The notes beneath the pieces were generated by a model. It worked only from the letters and a program-made list of their open reading frames with translations. It was not told the DNA's origin and searched no databases. Positions 10,899 through 19,884 of a stretch of DNA of 64,000 nucleotides are shown here, piece by piece; position 1 is the first letter of the stretch; each line of letters starts with the position of its first letter. The stretch is taken from assembly GCA_011316305.1 (NCBI GenBank), contig SAUG01000089.1:62001-126000 (forward strand), given 5' to 3'. The translations under genes were made by a program, and so were the position numbers. The DNA is from Rusavskia elegans. Taxonomy: Eukaryota > Ascomycota > Lecanoromycetes > Teloschistales > Teloschistaceae.

Positions 10899-13800
10899 TC
10901 ACGAAATACTCATCCGATGGCAACTGGCTCTGAACTGCTCTTCGCCTTTCTCAATCAGCATTTCGGTTCCGCTTTTGCGCTTGCTTTCGAGTGGGTAGTA
11001 GGGTTTTAGGGGGGTGTGGTGGTGGTGCTGGGGGCTCAGGGGTGGTGGTGATGGTGGTGGAGGTGGAGGAGGAGGAGGAGGAGGGGAGGTGGCGAGGGGG
11101 GGACTGCTGATGGGTGGGTTTTGGTGGGTGGAGGAGGGGGGACGTTGTTGTAGTTGTGTATCTTGGAATGTAAGCGTGCAGCTGTCCTTATCCTTCTCCT
11201 CGTCCTCCTCCTCAACCCCCATCTTCTCCTCCAACGATATATCAATCCCAGCAATCTTCCCCTCCACCACCTCCACCCCACCATCCGGCAACCCCACCTC
11301 CGCCCCCAACGTCCTCGCCATGTCCTCAAACAGCACCTCCATCGGCGCCACATAAGTGCTGTTATTCCGCTGCGACCAAGCAAGCACATGCGCGCATACG
11401 CCTCCAGTCTTATTATCAATAACCCAAGCACCCGAATCACCTCCCATGCCGAAATTCCCCTTCACCTGCCAGCTCTGGCTGTGCGAGACGCGCCCCGGCA
11501 TTTTCACGATCACCATGGTCGGTAAGATCGTCCCGGTCTGCAATCCGCTTGTTCGGCCAAGTGCGTGGACGTTGAGGCCGCCCAGGGAATCGGCGCGCAC
11601 GATACCGCGCGGGTTGGCGGTGTGGCAGTGGCGGAGGCCGTTGGCGATGGTGTTGCTGGGAGTGGGAGGCATGCGGTGCGGACGCATTTTGATGAGGGCC
11701 CAGTCGATTTCGTGCGAGATGTGGTTTCGAAGGGTGCGTTTGATGCCGGAGGAGGCGTGGATGTAGCCCAGGGTGTGGGAGGCGAGATGGTCTTGGTCGA
11801 TGTCGGATTCGTTGGGGAAGAAATTTGAGGAGACGTCGTCGATGGCGGGTTGGGTTACGAGTAGGGTGGGGTTTTGATGTGCGCCGGGTGAGATGCCGGG
11901 GGTGTCGCCCATGTCGACGTCCTCTTCGTCTGGAGCGAGGAGTTCCGGTGTGTCCCATTGGGAGGGGTCGAAGTCCGAAAGGCAGTCCGAGAGGTAGCCT
12001 TCGTCTTCGTCGTCGGAGATCTCGAACGGATATGGGGCTTCTGGGGGTGCTACTGTCGTCCATTGAGGATGTACGTCTTCATCAGAGTAGCGACTGTCTT
12101 CATCGAAGTATCGATTGTCCGTGCCTTTGGGGGCCATCGACCGTTGTAGTAGTCCGTAGTCATCATCCAAGCCAAAGTCAATGTCATCGTTCTCGAGCAT
12201 GTGGTGTACGCTCATCCCATATGGCTCTCCATTGACCAGCACTGTTCCACCAAAAGACACAGGAGGAAGGTGTTGCTCATCGAGATAGGCTCCGATCGAT
12301 GCACCACAAACAGGGCGCTCTTGATAGTGGCTAAATTGCCTTGGGAGATCTGAACTTCGATCTTCTAGAATTGCTTGTCCGGTTGAAGCTCCTCTCTTGC
12401 CCTTTGCACGTTTCTTCCTGTTCTTGCCTGCTTTCGATCGAAAAATCGAACCTCTGGAAACTTTGATGTCGAAGAGGCCTTGATCCTGGTTGACGTACTG
12501 TAGCACCTTCCGAGCCTTTTCTACGCTGGCGCAGACCATGTAAATGGTGGGTCTTGCCAGTTCGGCAGTCTCGCCTGCCATCAGCAGCTCGATGCTGTAC
12601 GACTCCCACCTATCGATGATCTTACTGAACATGCGGTTCAACTTGGGCTCTAAGCTCTGTTGCCAGTGCGTCGCGAAGGCTGCTGGTATGTCATGGGACC
12701 AGACTTTACATTGGCATTTGTTCTTGGCTGGAGGTGGTGAAGATTGCTCCGCATGCGCATTTGATAGGTCGATGGTAGGTGTCAGTGCCTTCGATTTGAA
12801 GTCCAGATGTGCCGTGGATATGTCAAAGGCAGGTGCCTGTACCTTCGACTTGGGCTCCAAGTGTTTTGAGGCTGCCTGGGCATCAGCTGCTGGTGTCCTT
12901 GCAGCGGAGTCAAATTTCTCAGGTCCGACCTCAGCAGGGTCGTCGACGCCTTCATCGGTTGCTGAATCATCATGTTCATCGATCATGCAGCACTTCTCGA
13001 GCACTTTGAACGCCTTCCAGTACATGTTGTTCTGAGAGGCTACAAAAGGGTTACCCTTTTTGGATTGAGGCTGATGATTCTGTTCTTCCGCCATCAGACA
13101 AAACTCGACGACCTTCATATAATTCGTACCACATTTGCCGGCGAGCTTTCGGGCGTATGTGGTCTGAAGTCGGGTCTTGAAGTTTGCCCGCGTGTACCTG
13201 GTTTTCCAGAGCTTGCTAATTGGCATCCAGAGTCCAATCTCTAAAAGGAGAAGGCCTAGACTGTAGATGTCAAAGCTCGGCTTGAACAAAGATCTCTGGC
13301 CCCGCTGGGTGTGGGGATGGCGGTAGATGTTTGAGATGAAGGGCTCTTCAATCTCTCCGTAGACATCCCGAGAGCATTGGTCGAAGGAGGTCAGAAAGGG
13401 TCGTCGGATGAGACCATTCTTCCACGGCTTGCTATCGCTCGAATCCTGTGCATCGTTGGTAAAGAAAATGACATTCCGGCTGTTGATATTCCGGTGTAGC
13501 AGCCCCTTGGCATGTAAATGAAGCAAGCTGGATGTCAGATTGAAAGCTAATCGAAATCGATCTTCCAAGCTTGGTGTGTTCGTGCTATCTGTGTCTGCAC
13601 CATGGTGCAAAAAGGAAAGAAGAGTGAAAGACTTCGGGTTGAGACTCCGATCCACATGGCTGTCCAATCGAGGTAACGGTATCACATACACCAGTGCGTT
13701 TCGAGCTCTCCGCGAGTCCTGTACCCAGCCCATGAGCTTCAGAATGCCGAGGTACGTTGGTCCCAGGCCTGCCAGAACCGTGGGCTCGACTTGCATCAAA

Positions 13801-14633
13801 TCGTCATATCGTTCGGCCGGCGATTGATGTTGCCCGGTTGAGACAACGTCGATGACCGGTATGTATTCCAAGAGCACGGGCATTACATCTCTACTTGACT
13901 TCTCCGCATGCTTGTTTGCAGATGTCATGTAAGCTAGGACTCGATCCTCTGAGCCTGCCGCAACCGACTCATACGACGGTGGCGATGAGCTCGCCGGCGC
14001 TGCAACGATGTCATCGTCCGGAATCTCTAGCAAGGCCTCATCTATACGAGTGACATGGATTAGAGTTGCGCCCTCGGGAGACACGGCGTCCTTTTGTGAA
14101 GGTGCTCGTTTCGAGAGATCGAGAGGCATTCCTATCGATGGACTTTTGCCAGTCGCACTCAGGGCTTGCCGTGACCTCGATAGGTCGCACAGAGTGTCTA
14201 TCGAGGCGGTTAGGTCCTTGACAATGTCGCTTAGGTTGGTGAGGTCCTGAGGTGTCCAATGATCGTTTTGGCGGGTAGGCAAGGCTGGCTTGTCACCCGG
14301 AAAGGCACCAGGGAAGCTGATGGTACGTTGCGGATGTATGGCGTCAGCTCTTTCAAGCAGGTCCTGGATCGAGGACATGATGCTGCCAACCAGATCGCTA
14401 ATACCTGCTCGGTCCAACGAGTCGTCTATGTCGTCGCCCTGGGTGGCGGTTGCATCTGCCCATTCCAAACCCCAGGCAATCAATCGATCCTTCTGAATCC
14501 TCAACCTGGTATGAACAATGGTCTGGGATGTGCGCAAGACGTTATTTTGGATCATGTGTTCATAGCTTCTTTTGGTGTCGGCATATATCTGACTGATCCG
14601 CCTTGGGACGAGACTCTGCCGGAGAACCTGCAT
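10899..14633 (-). CDS. Helical N-terminus + pseudokinase + trypsin-like serine protease fusion
   Basis: An intronless 1,244-residue reading frame. Residues 1-110 are helical (RIQKDRLIAWGLEWAD) and recall the HeLo/prion-inhibition N-terminus of fungal signalling proteins. Residues about 245-560 form a protein-kinase fold (LLHLHAKGLLHRNI, FDIYSLGLLLLEIG), but the catalytic loop reads HRN at 380-382 instead of HRD and the DFG region reads SFD, so it should be inactive. After a disordered linker comes a chymotrypsin-fold protease: His810/811 (SVHHML), Asp977 (DWALI) and Ser1067 (GGDSGAW), in the right order and spacing for family S1. The tail is Pro/His-rich. There is no signal peptide, so action is probably intracellular. 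I infer a sensor/effector protein, with the kinase-like part regulating proteolysis. The true N-terminus may lie in an unseen upstream exon, because the frame before the Met at 14633 meets a stop within 25 nt. Confidence 0.85.
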   Translation of the reverse strand: MQVLRQSLVPRRISQIYADTKRSYEHMIQNNVLRTSQTIVHTRLRIQKDRLIAWGLEWADATATQGDDIDDSLDRAGISDLVGSIMSSIQDLLERADAIHPQRTISFPGAFPGDKPALPTRQNDHWTPQDLTNLSDIVKDLTASIDTLCDLSRSRQALSATGKSPSIGMPLDLSKRAPSQKDAVSPEGATLIHVTRIDEALLEIPDDDIVAAPASSSPPSYESVAAGSEDRVLAYMTSANKHAEKSSRDVMPVLLEYIPVIDVVSTGQHQSPAERYDDLMQVEPTVLAGLGPTYLGILKLMGWVQDSRRARNALVYVIPLPRLDSHVDRSLNPKSFTLLSFLHHGADTDSTNTPSLEDRFRLAFNLTSSLLHLHAKGLLHRNINSRNVIFFTNDAQDSSDSKPWKNGLIRRPFLTSFDQCSRDVYGEIEEPFISNIYRHPHTQRGQRSLFKPSFDIYSLGLLLLEIGLWMPISKLWKTRYTRANFKTRLQTTYARKLAGKCGTNYMKVVEFCLMAEEQNHQPQSKKGNPFVASQNNMYWKAFKVLEKCCMIDEHDDSATDEGVDDPAEVGPEKFDSAARTPAADAQAASKHLEPKSKVQAPAFDISTAHLDFKSKALTPTIDLSNAHAEQSSPPPAKNKCQCKVWSHDIPAAFATHWQQSLEPKLNRMFSKIIDRWESYSIELLMAGETAELARPTIYMVCASVEKARKVLQYVNQDQGLFDIKVSRGSIFRSKAGKNRKKRAKGKRGASTGQAILEDRSSDLPRQFSHYQERPVCGASIGAYLDEQHLPPVSFGGTVLVNGEPYGMSVHHMLENDDIDFGLDDDYGLLQRSMAPKGTDNRYFDEDSRYSDEDVHPQWTTVAPPEAPYPFEISDDEDEGYLSDCLSDFDPSQWDTPELLAPDEEDVDMGDTPGISPGAHQNPTLLVTQPAIDDVSSNFFPNESDIDQDHLASHTLGYIHASSGIKRTLRNHISHEIDWALIKMRPHRMPPTPSNTIANGLRHCHTANPRGIVRADSLGGLNVHALGRTSGLQTGTILPTMVIVKMPGRVSHSQSWQVKGNFGMGGDSGAWVIDNKTGGVCAHVLAWSQRNNSTYVAPMEVLFEDMARTLGAEVGLPDGGVEVVEGKIAGIDISLEEKMGVEEEDEEKDKDSCTLTFQDTQLQQRPPSSTHQNPPISSPPLATSPPPPPPPPPPPSPPPLSPQHHHHTPLKPYYPLESKRKSGTEMLIEKGEEQFRASCHRMSIS

Positions 14634-15201
14634 CTTGGCAACAGTGTACAGATGCTATTTTCCAATGTTACGGTCAAAAAGAGAGTCGTTGCCAAGGTAG
14701 CCTGCTATCACAAAAGAGAAGTACTATCGTGGATAGAGATGAACAAGGCTGCTGCCTGATATGGAAATAGTGGTGCCTAAAGATGGCAAAACATTTGGCT
14801 ACACGCCGTGGAACAAACCATGGGAACGATTCGCGGAAGCGCTGCAGTAACTCAACCTGTCATACCTCGATCCCACATAAATCATTGTTATTGTCTCCAT
14901 GCACATGGATGGTTGTATACGGGGTGTGGACAGTGGATATTCACTTCAGCTTTACTTGATCAGATAAGATCTGGCCTTGGCAATCCAGGGCTATGCATCC
15001 CATAGACGCATGCACTCTGGGACATGACGAATATATGCTGAGAACTCAAGTATGTTTTCGTAATGATCTCTCGCCATAATGCGTAAGTACAAGCCATGAT
15101 CCATAAGTCATTCGTCACCCGTCACCATTCACAAAGCCCATCACGCCAAATTGCTAAGAGCGCTGCGAAAATGGGGCAAATATATATCCATGAAATCCAC
15201 C
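14634..15201. other. Intergenic stretch, promoter of the pseudokinase-protease gene
   Basis: About 570 bp between the 5' end of the minus-strand fusion gene and the 3' end of nudE. It could contain a short 5' exon of the fusion gene (an acceptor-like AATAG sits near 14655-14659 on the minus strand), but I could not place one with confidence. Confidence 0.5.
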
Positions 15202-17102
15202 TCAGAAGGCTTCTCCGACGCCACTGAGCTTCCGTGCTCCCCTTCGCTCAGGTGGGCCCATCTCTCCAGGGCCAGAGCTGATGCGTCTCCCAGACCCAAT
15301 GCCACTATATCTTTTCTTGCTCCCACTAGCAGCAAGAGATGGAATGCTGCTTGATGACGCGTCATCAAGGACCGTGTCTGTCCTCCTCGCGGGGGTCGGG
15401 GTCAAAGCTTCGTTGGTGCTGTCGCCTTCTTCGTCGAGATATTTCTGGCTGTATTTACTTAGTCGACTCACGCTGGCCGAATGGCCGTGACCTGGGTTGG
15501 AGTGCATGCTGGCATATGATCCTCCAATCGACGAACGAGGTCGACGAGATTCAGATTGCGAAGTCGGCCCCGCATAGTGGCCGAGTGGTGTTCGTGACCC
15601 CGTCATCGACTGTCGACTGCCTGGACGGCTGCTAGATGCCGCACTTGCCGCTGACGGTAGGTGACTGACTGACGCTCGCGAAGAGATACTTGCACGAGAT
15701 GGTGGCCTGTTAGAGTTCGTCGGAGGGTCCTTGCTAGGGCTCGACTGGTGGTAGCCAAACGACAGGCGACTGCTGGGACGTCGATCTGGAGTTGACAGTC
15801 CCATCGAACCCGCATTGCTCCCACCGGTCCGCCTTTTGTTGCTACGCATTGTGATAGTGGCCGGTATTTGACTTTGGGCGGCTGCTGCGTCATTACGCGG
15901 CGATGCTCGCGGGGGCGTGACGCTTGGTGCTGGGAGTTTTGACCGCGCTGTGTGTACTCTTTGTTCTAGATTTTGCATTTTTCCGATTAGGCCCCGGATT
16001 TGATACAGTGATCCAGACTTCGGAAGACCTGGACCTCTGGAGTCGTTGGCCTGGGTGTTCAGGGTTGTTCTTCGAGGTAGTGATGGAGTTGCGCGGCCTG
16101 AGGCTATTGAGACTGATGGGCCTCTGGAGTACCTAGGAGTTTTAGACGAGCAGTGTGGTCGCGGAGTTGTGTTGGCATCAGCGATTGATAGTCTCGATTT
16201 AGGTGCTGGGATTGCTGGTGCGGCTACTGCTGGGACTGAATGGTCGGATGTCGGTGGTGACGGGGGGGTTGGGGTTTCAGATACGGTTGAGGACGCCGAT
16301 TTTGTGGGTGGGGTGGCCACTGTCGGTGAAGAAGCCGTTGTGGGTTGTGATCGCTCTGACGTGACCGATTGAGGTCGCTTATTCGTAGAGTCTATCGGAG
16401 CTGTCTTTCTTCTCTGCTGAGACTCCTCCGCTGCCGCCTCTGCACGGCGTAATTTGTCCTGCCTGATCTCGGCCTCGATCCGAAGGTCGCCAAGCTCGTC
16501 GCGAAGCCTTTGGGTCTCGATCCGTAGAGCCTCTCTCTCGTTCTCCCCCACCTTGATCTCTTCCTCGAACATCACCCCACGCTCAATGGAGACATTGTAC
16601 TTGGATTCCAGGTCCTCAAGGGAAGAAGTTGTGTGTCTTGCTTGCCGTTCGAAGTCATCGTTGGCGACCTCGATGTCTCGGAGCTTCAATTGCATCGTCC
16701 TGTTGGTTTCCCGCAGCGCTGTGATTTCTTTCTGGAGAGAATTCTGTGCATTGTTCGCCTCGGTTTTTGATTGCTTGTACTTAGTCTAGCACAAAATAGC
16801 CGAGTCAGCGACCCTTCTCCATAGAGATGAGAAGGGAGCAGTGCAATCCGAGCGCATACCTTCCACTCCTCAACCTCATATCCAAGGCTTTCGATCTTTT
16901 CTTGTAGCTGCCGTTCCCTTTTCTCTGCAGCTTCGATGTCCCTTTCTAATTCGGACTCCAACTCGCGGCTGGAGGCTTGGAAGTCTGCAAGCTCCGCTTC
17001 GAGCTGCTCGTATTGGGCCTTGTAGTATGAGGGGTCCCCATCGCTTGCTTCGCCTGCTTCAGCGGACGATCTGGCCGCTTCTGATGAGGATAACATCTTC
17101 AA
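15202..17102 (-). CDS. nudE: NudE-family nuclear distribution protein
   Basis: Exons on the minus strand are 17102..16860 and 16785..15202, with a 74-nt intron; 608 residues. Residues about 20-195 are a continuous coiled coil ([18 protein letters not shown] through [12 protein letters not shown]), spanning the splice site as EEWK/TKYKQ. This is the conserved N-terminal half of NudE/Ro-11, which binds the LIS1 homologue NudF and helps dynein move nuclei along microtubules. The C-terminal 400 residues are Ser/Pro/Arg-rich and poorly conserved, as in other filamentous fungal NudE proteins, with many SP/TP sites suggesting control by proline-directed kinases. The start is the first Met of the coiled-coil exon; a second Met lies two residues later. 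It shares a roughly 760 bp divergent promoter region with the SNO-type gene. Confidence 0.9.
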
Positions 17103-17865
17103 TGGTTTCGCCTAAAAAAATGGTAATTCTTTCATAAGCGAGGTCTAATGTTAGAGCGTCGAAAGGGACTCCTGAGGTGATAGCAGCCTTAATTGCGCAC
17201 AAGCATGGAGGTTTGTTGCTGGTCTGAGTCTTAGCTTGTGGGCGGAGATTGTGTCAAGCAGGAAAGGCAGGGTCGTCGTCGACGGTCCGGAGTGTTCCAT
17301 GCAGCCAGATCCATGAGGAGCCTTGTCATCTGACACAGCACAGTGTGGGTCGTCGTCGTTGTTGATGTCGATCAAAAGGATGATGCATGTTTACAGCGGA
17401 ATGAAGCCGCTCTGCAGCGGCCTCAGGCCCAAATCACACATCAAGGGGGGTAAATTTCCGACTCAAGAGCGTGAATCCTCCGGTTGAACTATACGATCTT
17501 TTAACTTGAATGGAAGTGTGCATGTAGGGTTCAATAGGTCAAATTGTCCGTTGTGGCGAAGAGATCTCGAAAAGACGAGTATGATATCTAAGGTAGGTAG
17601 CAGGTAGTCACCAAAATCTTATTAATAGTTCACTCAGTTTCTGCAGCGTTAGACCTCCAGCTACAAGCATCAGTTCAAAGTCAAGGTTACGAACCATACC
17701 TCTGTAAGCCTGCGTGATAGGGGTACGGAGAGCGGAGTCGAAAAACAATGCTTGGGAGCGGAACGGAGTGATGTTGGTGGGGGGGGGGTGCTCTTATAGG
17801 ATTTGACTTTTGAGACGAAGAATCCTCTTCGATAAAGCACAAGAAGCTGCCACTTCCTTACTGTA
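17103..17865. other. Divergent promoter region between nudE and the Pdx2/SNO gene
   Basis: About 760 bp with no supported gene. Notable are a GGTAGGTAGCAGGTAG stretch near 17592-17607 and a G run near 17779-17787. Confidence 0.6.
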
Positions 17866-18724
17866 ATGACGCCGATCGTTCTTCATGTTGGTGTTCTTGC
17901 CCTCCAAGGTGCATTTGTGGAGCACGTCAAGTTACTTCGACAAGCTGTTGCGCAATTGCGGCCAGACTCTGGAGCATCCGGGGATATCGACATTTTAGAG
18001 GTCCGCACAGCAGAAGAACTTCATGGCTGCGACGCATTGATTATCCCAGGAGGAGAGAGTACTACTGTATCTCTCGTCGCTGAACGATCGAACCTGCTGG
18101 AGCCTTTACGGCATTTTGTCAAGTAAACTTCCTTCTTGCCAGATTACTGGCTTGCGCTGACAAACGGTGGATAGGGTTCTTCGCAAACCAACCTGGGGCA
18201 CCTGCGCCGGATTGATCCTGCTCGCTGAATCTGCCAACCGGATAAAGAGGGGGGGTCAGGAATTGATTGGCGGGCTCGATGTCAGAGTAAACCGCAATTA
18301 TTTTGGAAGGCAGACCGAGAGTTTCGAAGCCGATCTCAATCTCCCATTCCTGACGGAGGAGCCCTGTTCAGATCACGAGCCATTCAGAGGGATCTTTATC
18401 CGAGCGCCTGTCGTGGAGAAGATTCTACCGCTAGCACGCGGAGAGCAAAAGGAAGAAGCGGCTCGGGATGAGACGGTCATCGCCCCTGCGAAAGACGCAA
18501 CGCACGGGCAAGGATCATGGCCGGTTGAAGTCATGGCAACGCTTCCAGGCCGTACCAGAAGACTTGTCGAGAAATCTGACGCAGCTGGGCTGGACGAAGA
18601 GACCGGCGACATTATTGCTGTCAGACAGCGGAACGTTTTCGGGACAAGCTTCCATCCAGAACTGACATCAGATGCGAGGATCCATATCTGGTGGTTGCGT
18701 AAGGTGTTCGATGCGTGTTCGTGA
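17866..18724 (+). CDS. SNO1: Pyridoxal 5'-phosphate synthase glutaminase subunit (Pdx2/Sno family)
   Basis: Exons 17866..18122 and 18175..18724 with a 52-nt intron; 268 residues. The enzyme hydrolyses glutamine and channels ammonia to the Pdx1/Snz synthase for vitamin B6 formation. Diagnostic features are LALQGAFVEH at the N-terminus, the GGEST loop, the nucleophile Cys96 in GTCAG, and His246/Glu248 in FHPEL, which complete the class I glutamine amidotransferase triad. The splice is needed to join HFVK to VLRKPTWGTCAG. The segment between about 170 and 215 (after ILPLARGEQ) is longer and more charged than in bacterial PdxT, as is usual in fungi. Its 3' end converges on CBC2 with 134 bp between the stops. 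Confidence 0.95.
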
Positions 18725-18858
18725 CGCATGTCTTTCGATATCTCAACTTCCAACCTTTCGCGAAGAAACGATGAAGCATTTCAATGGTAGAACCGGGTAT
18801 ATCCTGACCAGACAGACGCCTATCCTTTCAGGCAACTCCATCAGAGATCCCAGATGCA

Positions 18859-19632
18859 CTACCTGCCTCTGCCATACTCTTCCTCCTCCTTCTGACGCTC
18901 CTCAGCAATGGCTCGTCCGTAGCCACCCCTTCCGGGGTCATACTCGTCTCGATATTCATCGCGCACCTGACCGCCCGATTTGCCCCGTCTGGTCGATTCA
19001 TCAACGAAAGACTTCACGTAGCGATGGGTATCTGACTCACCCATACTGTCTACCCTCCTGGAAGCCAGGATCAAGATCAGTCCGGATTATCCGTTCATCC
19101 AACTTGGTACCGCCGATGTACTTCATACAGTCCAAGGCATCTTGATGAGTGTAATACTCCACGAAGCAGAAGCCACAGGGCGTTTTGTTAAACCGATCGA
19201 GGCCCATGACTAGTCTCTTGATCTCTCCACACCTGCGATGGTTATGAGAAAAGGTACCACAAAAGGGCTACAGGGTTCTGACTTGGCAAACAGTTCATGT
19301 ATTTGTTCCTCGGTAGTGTAGAATGACCTATGCCGCATGAGTTCCCCGATCGCAACGATACGCGTGAGTGCAGGCCATACAGGTTCCCAACGTAGAGTGT
19401 TGTAGCGTCCTTCAATGGATCATCCTGCTCTTCGGGTGATTTCTCCCTATCGTCATGGTCGTCACGGTCTCTGTTAAACTTCCGTTTCTTGTTCTGTACG
19501 AAGGCCGAGTGTTAACTGGAGCTTCCCTGTCATAGCAATGATAGACTAAGAGACATTGAAGTTCACCCTGCCGAGATAATAGGCGCTGGGCCTGTCGAGC
19601 CTTTCGATAGTGGTTCGCATAGGTCCAGGCAT
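18859..19632 (-). CDS. CBC2: Nuclear cap-binding protein subunit 2 (CBP20/Cbc2)
   Basis: Five exons on the minus strand: 19632..19567, 19493..19381, 19327..19283, 19232..19041 and 18988..18859; introns of 73, 53, 50 and 52 nt; 181 residues. The protein binds the m7G cap of nuclear RNA together with CBP80. It shows the N-terminal [10 protein letters not shown] motif, an RRM with RNP2 (TLYVGNL) and RNP1 (CGFCFVEYY), and the C-terminal [11 protein letters not shown]...DPGRGGYG stretch that folds over the cap. Every junction keeps frame and restores a conserved motif. An extra Lys/Asp/Glu-rich insert ([12 protein letters not shown]) between the N-terminal motif and the RRM has a nuclear-localisation look. 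The Met at 19632 is followed by a second Met four residues later. Divergent from NUP82, with 252 bp between start codons. Confidence 0.93.
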
Positions 19633-19884
19633 GATCGATACTTGGACTGTTGCAGAGAGACAGCTCCGCTTGAGTTTAGTTGAGTGACCTCCAAGCGCGC
19701 ATCGCGTCGGAACTTCCCGCCAAACCTCCAAGACAATACATACATAGTAAATTGTTGAATGTCCTATCCTTAGATTTCTGTGAAATCTTGATGGGCGAGT
19801 CGAGATCTCTAGCCTTTAACATTGCAGAAATGACCAGGTACAATTGACACTGCGCCTTTACTACCCTCGCACTTCCACGCGATC

